From NCBI GenBank assembly GCA_025175895.1, contig CM045988.1, forward strand, positions 13,297,647-13,361,646: 64,000 bases of DNA, written 5' to 3'. The translations under genes and the position numbers were made by a program. This document shows, one piece after another, positions 45,906 to 56,992 of this stretch. How positions within the stretch are numbered: the first letter of the stretch is position 1; each line of letters opens with the position of its first letter. The stretch comes from Wurfbainia villosa (lineage: Eukaryota; Streptophyta; Magnoliopsida; Zingiberales; Zingiberaceae). The notes under the pieces are model-generated. The model did no database searches. It saw nothing but the letters and a program-made list of their open reading frames with translations, and was not told the DNA's origin.

Positions 45906-47714
45906 TGTTAGTAATATATGAGAGATGTCCTAAGGCAATCGCCTTATGTATGAACCATTTATATGATAAATGAAGATTCACTATTTGAGTATACATGGTT
46001 TCATGTATTTGATTGGATCTTAAACTCATTTACTGAATGTCCGCGATACGACTCACAGCATGAGAGAATTTGTGATTGGATCACAACTAGTGAGTATCTC
46101 TACATGTGAAATTGTGATGTATCGAAATTATCCCTAGTCGATGAATTGATGGATTTGGACACCATCAATTCTGTCGAGACTAGCACGAGGTATACTCCTT
46201 GGTGTATCCAAGCAGCTGATTCTCACTGGCTGGTGACATTGTGATGTCCGGAGTTAATCGTGGATGCTAGTTATGATAACTAATTCATTGGAGTGACCAA
46301 CCGTAAGACTTCATATGGTTCTCTGCATATATAGATATGTCAATGAAGTTCTTACTGTAGCTTAAGTGTGATGTTCCTTTGACTTGCGGTATTCAAGTCA
46401 TCTTGATCATAAAGACTTATGCTTTGACATCTTAAGCAAGCATCTCTGAGGTGATATGGACCCGGGATGATTGGGTATAAGTCGAAGTGATCGAAGGTGT
46501 TTGAATAGCCTATAAAGGATTCACTACTCCTTGCGAGGAGATGTATACCCATGGCCTCTCGTCGGATTGTTACTAAAGTCTTTGGTCAAAGCATTACATG
46601 TTTAGAGTAAGGTACTCTTCGATACATGTGCAGTAACTAGAATTCGTGGGCCGTGTCTTATGAAGACATAATGGATGAACCAAAATGGTTTGGTTCTAAT
46701 CCAATGGAGGAGAATAAACCAAAGGGTTTGGTTTATTTTAAACGAATGAACCAAAGTTGGTTCGGTTCGTTTTAACTTAAAATAAACCATCATGGTTTGG
46801 TTTATTTTAACTTATATTAATGGAGCGGGTTAACGGGCCTTATGGTTATGATCCAATAACCATTAAGAGAATTAGTTCTCTATAAAAGAGGGCTTAAGGG
46901 TTTGTTAAGCCCTAATCCAAAAACCCTAACCTAGAGTTGCCGCCCACCTCTCCCCTTTGAAAAAGTCAGCGCCAACCCTAGTGCCGCCGCCCCTTCTCCT
47001 CCAACGGCGACCAGCTGCTGCCATCTTCTCCACTTGCCGGCATCGAGCTGCTGCCGGAGGAGCTCCGGTGATCTCCCTTGGGTTCGGTAATAAGGTGAGC
47101 TTCCACCTTTCCTTTTTGGCCGGCCCCTACTCCTCCACCAAAGCTGTCCAGTTTTCTGGACAACTTGTTTCCCTCTCGTCGGAGCGTCGTTTGGACGACG
47201 TTTGGAGCTCCGACAGAGGTAGCCTTGCCGGGGATTCGATCTCCAGTAATCCTCATAGGTGGAGGACGAAGGATTCGTCAAACGGTTGACGAACACCTCT
47301 CCGGAGAAGAGAGTTTTGAGGACTCGGTTTTGGATCCGAATTTGGATTCGGATAGTGACCTTCTCTCGATCACATCGTCTTCAACACGAGGCTAGTAACC
47401 CGTACGAAGATGAGGCACGTGACTTGGTGAAGTCATCCCGAAGATACTTGGCGTGGATACGGATAGAGACGATTCTAGCGCGGATCGTTCCGGTTGATGC
47501 ATTTCCCGCTACATGTGATACCTAAGGTATACGTAGTTAAATTTCCTTTTATTGCAAAATTTAAATTTACAGTTATGTCTACACATGTTGTACTATGTAT
47601 GCGTGTGATGTGTGTGTTGTAATAAATTAGATTTATTATTTTATTTCTTCCACTGTGCACATGTTTGCGAAACATGTTCGAACACACACTCGCCATGGTG
47701 CCGGAAACCCAACA
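45906..47714 (+). repeat. Element H2 5' LTR, with a deletion of about 400 bp
   Basis: It matches the 3' LTR except that 3' LTR sequence from about 53655 to 54065 is absent at the junction near 46647, where CTAGAATTCGT runs directly into GGGCCGTGTC. The TATA box at 46881-46888 is kept, but most of the upstream TGGTTT-rich zone and the AAACCAA words close to the junction are shortened. Confidence 0.92.
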
Positions 47715-47715
47715 G

Positions 47716-47727
47716 TGGTATCAGAGC
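47716..47727 (+). other. Primer binding site, element H2
   Basis: TGGTATCAGAGC is exact and one base from the LTR end. Confidence 0.92.
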
Positions 47728-49000
47728 CCAGGTTGTGTTTTGACATAATCGTAAAATGGTTTTGCGATAGTCATAATGATATTTCTGGAAATTTTTTACT
47801 TTTGGAAAGTTAGAAGTATTTATGGAAATTTTTCAATTTTGGAAAGTCTAGAAGTATTCATGGAAATCTTCCACTTTTGGAAAGTTGGAAGTATTTATGG
47901 AAATTGATATTTTCCATAAATAAAATATTTGATTAGATTTTGGAAATTTGTTTCCTAATTTAATCATGATTTGATTTGGGAAATCAAATCTTAAAAATAT
48001 TTTATTTCTATAAGTAGTTTTGATAATTTAGGAAATTGGTTTCCTAAATTGACTTTCCTTAATCAACTATTTCCACAAATAAAATATGTGATTAGATTTG
48101 GAAATTTGTTTCCTAATTTAATCATGATTTGATTTGGATAATCAAATCTTAAACATATTTTATTTCCATAAATAGTTATGACATATAAGAAAATATTGTA
48201 CATGACATAATTGTATGCCATGTAATTGCATTAGATGCATATCATTATGCCATGTGTGTCGTGACATGTAGATGTATGTCATGTATGTCATGCCATGTAG
48301 ATAATAGTTATTTGTATGCAAAGAGGATGAAACATAAAAACCCTTACTAAATATTAAAGCCTACACCTTCCATTAATATGGTTAGAACCAGAGTTCCATT
48401 TCTTGTTCGGGTTGTTGGACTCTCTCCAAGCCCGGCTCGAACCCGAACATGTTCAAACCATGGAATAGTTTAATACTAATATGGTAAGAGTCAGAGGTCA
48501 ATCGTTAGCTTTGGTTGTTGGACTCTCTCCAAGCCGGGCTAATTGGTTGAATGCACTCTAACTATATTAAAACTATTTCTCGATTAATGGGTTGGCTTTA
48601 ACCTGGAGCATCGGCTTGTTGGACTCTCTCCAAGGTCGATGTTAAGGGAGGTGAAGTTGGGTGTTATGCATATGATGCATATTTGTTAATGTGTTAACAA
48701 CCCGATGTATGTGTGAACATTCAATTAGTTGATAACAAATTGTGATAGTTGCATATACGTGATATGCAATCGGTATATTTGATACCTACCATCGTAGTTA
48801 TGAATGGCTTGTTGGACTCTCTCCAAGGTTGTTCATATCTATGATGGATATCAGCCCATTCGGAGATGGACCTACGATCTCCCGAAGTGATTTTGGGGTT
48901 TTTGAAATTCGAAAAATGAATGGGATTTATAAATGTATATTGATGCATTTTTAAAATCATTTTCTCATATATGCTCGTTTTGTATTTCTAGGTCAATCGA
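47728..49000 (+). other. Element H2 structured leader with four shared hairpins
   Basis: It has the same plan as in H1: GGAAA repeats (about 47770-47905), two AT-rich inverted repeats (about 47905-48000 and 48075-48180), a CATG-rich tract (48190-48305), and TTGGACTCTCTCCAA at 48415-48429, 48518-48532, 48619-48633 and 48812-48826. The third is enclosed by CATCGGC and GTCGATG, the fourth by GTTATGAATGGC and GGTTGTTCAT, so the stems extend well beyond the shared core. Confidence 0.82.
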
Positions 49001-52000
49001 TTGATCATGACGTCTTTGAATTTGCGCACTATTTTGGATTCAAACAAACTGACTTGGCCTAACTTCCTGGACTGGCTTAGAAACCTGAGAATTGTTCTCA
49101 AGATAGAAAAGCTAGCATATGTCCTTGAAGAGCCTCTTCCCAACCGTCCTAAGGACGATGCAACTCCAGATCAAATGTTGGTCTATCAGAAGCATGTGGC
49201 AGATTCTGAGCTGGCGAGTTGCATCATGCTAGCGGCGATGGTACCTGAGCTGCAAAAGCAGCATGAGCATATGGATGCTAATACCATGGTCTTCCATCTT
49301 CATGAGTTGTTTGATGAGCAAGCGAGATCCGAAAGGTTCAAAGTCTCCAGGCTCCTCTTCACCATGAAGATGCAAGGTTCGTCTGTAGTGCAGTTTGTGC
49401 TAAAGATGAACGGGTACATCGAGCGGCTAGCCACTCTCGGGTTTGTGATGGATCATGAATTAATTATTGACTTAATTCTGCATTGTTTGCCCAAGAGTTT
49501 CTCACAATTTGTGATGAACTATCGGATGAACAAATTGGAATCCACTATTCCTGAGCTCCTCAATATGCTGAAGACTGTGGAGCCTTCTGTGAAGCATGAG
49601 GAGAAGGCGGTTCTGTTAGTTGATTCATCAAAGAAAGGTTCTAAGAGGAAGGCAAAAGAACAGAAGAAAGGGAAGAACAAGAAGGCAAAGAAGGCAGAAC
49701 CCAAAGGGCACTTGCCATCACTATGTAGCAAGGAAGGCCAGCGAAAAAGCTGCAAGATTTATCTTGAGTCCATGAAGAAGAAGCACGCATCCGATGCCCC
49801 ATCCTCTTCAGGTATCTTCGTTATTGATTGTCATTCTATTTCCTTAGACACTTGGGTATTGGATACTGGGTGTGGCTCACATATATGTAATGACATACAG
49901 GGGCTAAGGAATAGAAGAAGACTCGTCAGAGGGGAGTCAAATTTGCGAGTTGGCAATGGAGCAAAGGTTGATGCGGTCGCCATCAGAACTTATTTGCTGA
50001 AGCTCCCTAGTGGACTAGTCTTGGAACTGGACAATTGCTATTGTGTTCCTTCTCTAATAAAGAACATTGTTTCTATTTCTTGCTTAAATAGAAATGGTTT
50101 CCATTTAACGTTTAGTAACAATTGTTGTTATATAACTTTGAATGGCGTACTTTATGGAATTGGAACTTTGAGCAATGGAATTTATACGTTGGACGTATCC
50201 AGTGACATTTTCAATATCGAAGCGAGCAACAAGCGTGCTCGAAAGGATGATCAATTAGACTCCTACATGTGGCATTGTCGTCTTGGCCATGTAAGCAAGA
50301 AACGCATGTCCGAATTACACCGATGTGGAATTCTAAAATCGTTTGAATTGGATTCATACGATACATGCGAATCATGCTTAAAAGGCAAGATGACTAAGTT
50401 ACCTTTTACTGGAAAAGGTGAACGAGTGGGAGAGTTACTAGGTCTAATACATACTGATGTATGTGGACCTATGTCAACTCAAGTTTTAGGAGGCTATAGC
50501 TACTTCATTACCTTCACCGATGATCACTCACGGTTTGGGTATATGTTCTTGATGAAACACAAGTTTGAAGCCTTTGAAAGGTTCAAAGAATTCAGAAATG
50601 AAGTAGAGAAACAACATGACAAGAGTATTAAAATACTTTGATCGGATCGAGGTGGTGAATACTTAAGTCAAGAGTTTCTTGATTATCTAAGAGACAATGA
50701 CATATTATCTCAATGGAGTCCGCCATATACACCACAACATAATGGTGTATCTGAGAGGCGTAACCGGACCTTGTTGGACATGGTCAGGTCAATGATGAAT
50801 CATGTGAATCTTCCCAAGTCCTTTTGGGGCTATGAACTTCAGACAGCTGTTTACTTGTTAAACAGAATGCCAACCAAGGTAGTCTCTACTACTCCATATG
50901 AGATATGGAATGGTAAGAAACCTCATGTATCTTACTTGAAGATATGGGGTTGTCCAGCTTATGTGAAGCGGACTGTATCAAACAAATTGGATGCTAAGTC
51001 TGATAAATGTCTATTTATTTGATACCCTAAGGAAACAAGAGGTTACCAATTCTATCATCCTGTGGAACAAAAGGTGTTTGTTTCAAGGCATATTGTGTTT
51101 CTAGAGAAAGAGTTTCTCTTGCAAGAAAATAGTGGGAGTGTCATCGAGCTTGAGGAGGCTCGAGAGACTCAAATAGACATTAATGAGATACCTGGTGAAG
51201 CACAACAGCCGATAACTCATAGCGATGAGCAATCGGCTGGACCTACTGTAACACCACATCTTCGTAGATCTGGTAGAACACACAACATTCCTGAGAGATA
51301 TGGATTTCTCATAAGTGACTCGAACGACGTGTTACTCATTGATGATGAAGAGTCTACCAGTTATGAAGAAGTGCTGACAAGTTCAGAAAGGGATAAGTGG
51401 CTTGAAGCCATGAAGTCGAAAATGAATTCCATGTATGAAAACCAAGTTTGGAACTTGGTTGACCCACCTGAAAGCATCAAGCCTATAGGGTGCAAGTGGG
51501 TTTTCAAGAAGAAAACCGACATGGATGGTAATGTGATTACCTATAAAGCTAGATTAGTGGCGAAAGGATATCGTCAAAAATAAGGTGTTGATTATGACGA
51601 AACTTATTACTTAGCTATGCTTAAATCCATTCGGATGCTCACTGCCATAGCGGCTCATTATGATTATGAGATATGGCGGATGGATGTGAAAATAGCTTTC
51701 CTTAATGGAAATCGCTCGAGGGCGTGTATATGATACAACAACGAGGTTTCACATCGGTTGATAAAACCAAGGTATGCAAATTGCGGCGGTCCATATATGG
51801 ATTGAAGCAAGCATCCGGAGGCTGGAATATCCGTTTGATGAGACAATCAAAAAGTTTGATTTCTCACAAAATCCAGACGAACCTTGTGTGTACAAGAAGG
51901 TTAGTGGGAGTGCAGTCGTGTTCCTAGTATTGTATGTCGATGACATATTACTTATAGGAAACGATGTTTCAATCTTACTGATCGATTAAGGTTTGGTTAT

Positions 52001-52910
52001 CCAAGACATTCTCCATGAAAGACAGGAGAAGCAACCTACATCCTAGATTAAGATCTATAGAGATAGATCGAAGCGGTTGTGGTCTTTCTCGATCTATATA
52101 GACCGAGTGCTAAAGAGGTTTAGCATGTCGGAATCCAAGAAAGGTTTCCTACCCATCAGGCATGGGGTACACCTTTCGAAGTCTATGTGTCCGCGCACAG
52201 AAGACGAGAGGATTTGCATGAGTAAGATTCCCTACGCATCCACAATAGGATCTATCATGTATGCTATGTTATGTACGAGACTCGATGTATCGTATGCTCT
52301 GAGTGTCACGAGCAGATACCAGTCTGATCTAGGAATGGATCATTTGGTGGCTGTTAAGACGATCCTTAAGTACTTAAGAAGAACTAAGGATGTGTTCCTA
52401 ATATATGGAGAAGGGGACATGGTGATACGCGGGTATACGGATGCTAGCTTCCAGACAGACAAGGATGATTCCAGGTCTCAGTCTGGATACGTGTTCACCT
52501 TGAATGGGGGTGCAGTGAGTTGGAAAAGTTCCAAACAAGACACTGTAGCGGATTCTACCACTGAGGCAGAATACATTGCAGCTTCGGAAGCAGCAAAGGA
52601 AGCGGTTTGGATCAAGAAGTTCATTTATGAACTTGGTGTGATTCCAGCCATTGTTGAAGCAATATCGGTCTACTGCGACAACAATGGAGCAATTGCACAA
52701 GCGAAAGAGCCAAGGTCTCATCAACGATCCAAACATGTGCTTCGCCGCTATCATCTTATCAGAGAGATCATCAGTAGGAAAGAAATACAAATCGAGAAAA
52801 TCCCCACTGAAAGGAACTTAGCGGATCCTTTGACTAAGGCATTACCTCAAAGTAAGTTTGAGGGTCATGTTATAGCTTATGATATTGGATACCGTAGCGA
52901 TTGGCATTAG
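49001..52910 (+). pseudogene. Element H2 gag-pol, nearly complete
   Basis: ATGs at 49001 and 49007 open TSLNLRTILDSNKL. The first 546 residues run unbroken: capsid core (ADSELASCIMLAAM, LFDEQARSERFKVSRLL), a lysine-rich tract, a damaged knuckle (LCSKEGQRKSCK, His lost), protease (VLDTGCGSHICND) and integrase (MWHCRLGHVSKKRM, CESCLKGKMTKLPF, HTDVCGPM). A TGA at 50639-50641 replaces Arg before SDRGGEY. Integrase continues with QHNGVSERRNR. Further stops are at 51020-51022 (Gly) and 51581-51583 (Gln). Indels from about 51605 to 52075 break reverse transcriptase around YVDDILLIGN. RNase H at 52077-52910 is intact (GYTDASFQTDKDD, TTEAEYIAASEAAKE, YCDNNGAIA, ADPLTKALP). Confidence 0.95.
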
Positions 52911-52924
52911 GCCAAGTGGGAGTC

Positions 52925-55136
52925 TGTTAGTAATATATGAGAGATGTCCTAAGGCAATCGCCTTATGTATGAACCATTTATATAATAAATGAAGATTCAC
53001 TATTTGAGTATACATGGTTTCATGTATTTGATTGGATCTTAAACTCATTTACTGAATGTCCGCGATACGACTCACAGCATGAGAGAATTTGTGATTGGAT
53101 CACAACTAGTGAGTATCTCTACATGTAAAATTGTGATGTATCGAAATTATCCCTAGTCGATGAATTGATGGATTTAGACACCATCAATTCTGTCGAGACT
53201 AGCACGAGGTATACTCCTTGGTGTATCAGCGGTGATTCTCATTGGTGACATTGTGATGTCGGAGTTAATCGTGGATGCTAGTTATGGTAACTAGTTCATT
53301 AGAGTGACCAGCGTAAGACTTCATATGGTTCTCTGCATATATAGATATGTCAATGAAGTTCTTACTGTAGCTTAAGTGCGATGTTCCTTTGACTTGCGGT
53401 ATTCAAGTCATCTTGATCATAAAGACTTATGCTTTGACATCTTAAGAAAGCATCTTTGAGGAGATGTGGACCCGGGATGATTGGGTATAAGTCGAAGTGA
53501 TCGAAGGTGTTTGAATAGCCTATAAAGGATTCACCACTCCTTGCGAGGAGATGTATACCCATGGCCTCTCGTCATTGTTACTAAAGTCTTTGGCCAAAGC
53601 ATTACATGTTTAGAGTAAGGTACTCTTGATACATGTGCAGTAACTAGAATCCGTAGGACGAGGAAATGATACTTGGGCTAGGTGTGACGTAGTCAGCCTA
53701 GTGGGGACTGACACAATAGACCATGTCCTGAACCAAGTGGGTATAAGATGAGTGAAGGGAATGGGGCAGGATTCATTCGAGCTGCTGAAGGGTTTCAGAA
53801 ATAGTTCTGGATCAATCGTTGATCTTTTCGGTTAATTGGAGATCATGATGTACTACTAGGTGTCACTCATGATCATTCTATAATTAATGGTTAATTATAG
53901 ACGGCCAACATAAACCGAGAACCTATTTGGTCACACGCACAACGAGCATAATCCGAAGGATTTAAAACGAGCTTGAGAATGAGATTCTCAGACCGAAAGA
54001 AACTAAGTTTGGTTGGACCAAACAAGAAGCGAGCATGAAATCGTTATAGTCGCAATGGAAGCATGGATGGGCCGTGTCTTATGAAGACATAATGGATGAA
54101 TCAAAATGGTTTGGTTCTAATCCAATGGAGGAGAATAAACCAAAGGGTTTGGTTTATTTTAAACGAATGAACCAAAGTTGGTTCGGTTCGTTTTAACTTA
54201 AAATAAACCATCATGGTTTGGTTTATTTTAACTTATATTAATGGAGCGGGTTAACGGGTCTTATGGTTATGATCCAATAACCATTAAGAGAATTAGTTCT
54301 CTATAAAAGAGGGCTTAAGGGTTTGTTAAGCCGTAATCCAAAAACCCTAACCTAGAGTTGCCGCCCACCTCTCCCCTTTGAAGAAGTCGGCGCCAACCCT
54401 AGTGCCGCCGCCCCTTCTCCTCCAACCGGCGACCAGCTGCTACCATCTTCTCCACTTGCCAGCGTCGAGCTGCTGCCGGAGGAGCTCCGGTGATCTCCCT
54501 TGGGTTCGGTAATAAGGTGAGCTTCCACCTTTCCTTTTTGGCCGGCCCCTACTCCTCCACCAAAGCTGTCCAGTTTTCTGGACAGCTTGTTTCCCTCTCA
54601 TCGGAGCATCGTTTGGACGATGTTTGGAGCTCCGACAGCGGTAGCCTTGCCGGGGATTCGATCTCCGGTAATCCTCATAGGTGGAGGACGAAGGATTCGT
54701 CAAACGGTTGACGAATACCTCTCCGGAGAAGCGAGTTTTGAGGACTCGGTTTTGGATCCGAATTTGGATTCGGATAGTGATCTTCTCTCGATCACATCGT
54801 CTTCAACACGAGGCTAGTAACCCATACGAAGACGAGGCACATGACTTGGTGAAGTCATCCCGAAGATACTCGGCGTGGATACGGATAGAGACGATTCTAG
54901 CGAGGATCGTTCCGGTTGATGTCTTTCCCGCTACACGTGATACGTAAGGTATACGTAGTTAAATTTCCTTTTATTGCAAAATTTAAATTTACGGTTATGT
55001 CTACACATGTTGTACCATGCATGTGTGTGATGTGTGTGTTGTAATAAATTAGATTTATTATTTTATTCCTTCCGCTGTGCATATGTTTGCGAAACATGTT
55101 CGAACACACACTCGCCGCGGTGCCGGAAACTCAACA
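52925..55136 (+). repeat. Element H2 3' LTR
   Basis: It follows AAGTGGGAGTC and ends GGAAACTCAACA. It is full size (2212 bp), with TATA at 54302-54309. Confidence 0.93.
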
Positions 55137-55141
55137 CTCCT

Positions 55142-55303
55142 CACACGGAGCTTACCTTGGTCCATTTGCTTAGCATCTGATTCTCCAAGGCAACTCAATT
55201 CTTGTACACTTAACACATCACATAAGATAACAATATGGCTTACTTTGAACATTTGCTATAATTAAAACCTAGGTTCGATTATCTTGGTGCTCCTGCACCA
55301 ACA
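55142..55303 (-). repeat. Element L 5' LTR, distal part
   Basis: It completes L's LTR and ends on the plus strand TCCTGCACCAACA. ATTAC at 55304-55308 is the expected target copy; its partner is outside the window. Confidence 0.85.
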
Positions 55304-56812
55304 ATTACTGTGGGATCAAAGGGACATCATATTATATCAGTGTTGCTACTGTCCATGTTTGTAGAATTTCCAGGCTCTCAGGTTTGTATGTTTCTGTACC
55401 AAATGGTGCAAGGGTTATGTTGCTAAAATTCAATGATACTTCTCAGCTCCTGAAATTATTTTTGAATATGAGATTGATTCTGAAATTAAGTGATAGCCCA
55501 AAGCTAGATCTGCTCAGGCTTTACTTGAAACTGATTTTGTATGTCCTAGCATCAGAAATATTGTTAATTTGCCAAGATCTAGTCCATTTGAGAGTGCCGA
55601 AAGAGAGAGCACCATTAAAGACCTTTGATCTTTGACTTTCATCAGTGGTATTTATGGGATGTTAAGTAGACTTCATACTACTTTATTTAGAAGTTAGAAA
55701 ATATGGAGGGTTTTCGCTGGAGGATGTTGACAGGTTTGTCTTTATTATAGTTGATGATTATTAGTTTTTTCTTAAAAGTTTTGGAAGGATCATGGTGAAG
55801 TGTCACTTATTGCAATTTGGGTCTTTTGAGTATCAATTTATCTGAGCATGCATACTATTTTCCCAAGAACCAATGTTGTTGAGTATCAAAAATATTTTCG
55901 TGAGCATTAATTTGGTTGAGCACCGGTATGTATGAGTATTAAAAATCTTCTCTCGAGTTGATGTTCTCTTTTGACCTGTACTCATTGGCTCAACACAAAT
56001 AGGACAGGTAGTTGTGTTCTCAGGGATTCTATTGTAAAAAATAATTCCCTTTGCAATTATTCGATGGTGGCTAGGGATGTTATCTCCTCTTCCTATTCAT
56101 GGCCTCTTCCTTCTCATGGTTAAGGACTTTTTTATATAGTTACTTGATTTAAAGGCACTCTAGGGTATTTGGCTCTTAGACGGGATTATTTTAGGATCAT
56201 CCTCAGATTCTCAAGTTTTATTCCTCCCTTTCATTATTCAACCATTCTCTAGACTTTGCTATTAATCAATGCAAGAAAATGTTTTCTTATGGTTGCTTGA
56301 TTTTCCTGCTTCAAGCTTAATGAATGACTTGTGATCCCGAAGGAACCTCTCTCATAGAGTCCAGAATAAGGATTGAAATGCAGTCCTTAGGCACGATGCT
56401 GGGTTCAAAGGACTAGACATGAAATCGACATATCCTCGCAAGATGTCAATCTCAATCGGAGTGGTTATTCTTCCATAACGGGAATATTCTTGGGGAAGGA
56501 GATGTGTGCCTTGATTAGGCTTAGGGATTCTTGTAATAGGCAACATTGGAAGTGGGTAGAGTAGGGATTGGTGTCGATGTATCTTTTGAGAAGAAAAGAG
56601 GTCCGACGCAGAATTTTGTAACTTAGTTGGATGAGTTTGACTTTGTGCTCTTGAAGTAATTTTTAGTCGGGAATGTTTTCAGAGATGGATATTTACAGTA
56701 GTCTTTCCTTGACTTCGGGGATATTTTAGAGTCATAAGATGGAGTATATAATTATCTTCTTGATTTCATTTGCCTTTTGAAAGGAAGGAACTCAATGTTA
56801 GTTTGTGTTATA
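55304..56812. other. Unassigned interval, no supported gene
   Basis: This 1.5 kb is the only long stretch I could not place in an element. It has no long open frame and no obvious repeat. Around 55730-55765 one frame reads VFIIVDDY, faintly like a copia integrase core, which may be chance or an old decayed element. A homology search would be needed to say whether it is host DNA. Confidence 0.4.
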
Positions 56813-56992
56813 TGTAGGATCGAGAAAACGCTAACAAAGTAAAATGCAGAAGAAATATGAAAAATAAGAAAGAACAAAATAGACAATGATTTTTTACTTG
56901 GTTTATAGCCAACTAATTGCTAATCCAAGGCTCTGCGGTCTTTGTTCGCTTCCCAAGGGCAAAGCACTAAAAGTCTCTTTGTCGTTGGAGGT
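56813..56992 (-). repeat. LTR fragment K
   Basis: On the plus strand it begins TGTAGGATCGAGAAAACGC, like LTR L's TGAAGGACCGAAAACACGC. It shares the TTTTTACTTGGTTTATAGCC block and GCTAATCCAAGGC with LTRs L and E. It is interrupted at 56992 by element I and presumably resumes right of the window. There is no primer binding site on its left, so it may be a solo LTR or truncated. Confidence 0.6.

Larger units (their letters stand above)
45906..55136 (+). mobile_element. Element H2: full-length copia element in L's LTR
   Basis: It is 9231 bp and duplicated CTCCT (45901-45905 and 55137-55141). It is the best preserved member of the H family: the whole gag-protease-integrase-reverse transcriptase order can be read with few breaks. 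Its 5' LTR is 1809 bp against 2212 bp for the 3' LTR because of one deletion. Confidence 0.95.
43613..55303 (-). mobile_element. Element L: partial Sirevirus-like element, host of E and H2
   Basis: Remaining pieces are 43613-45005 (interior) and an LTR at 45006-45905 plus 55142-55303, interrupted by H2. The LTR reads TGTTGGTGCAGGAGCACC at its start, close to LTRs A and B, and ends CGGTCCTTCA. Its right outer flank is ATTAC. The rest of the element lies left of E and is not in the window. The first half of gag and the leader are deleted. Confidence 0.82.

Noticed and set aside
47259..47525. Open frame of 88 codons repeated at 54681-54947, and a sister on the other strand
   Set aside because: It lies within the transcribed half of the H2 LTRs in both copies, with no known domain.
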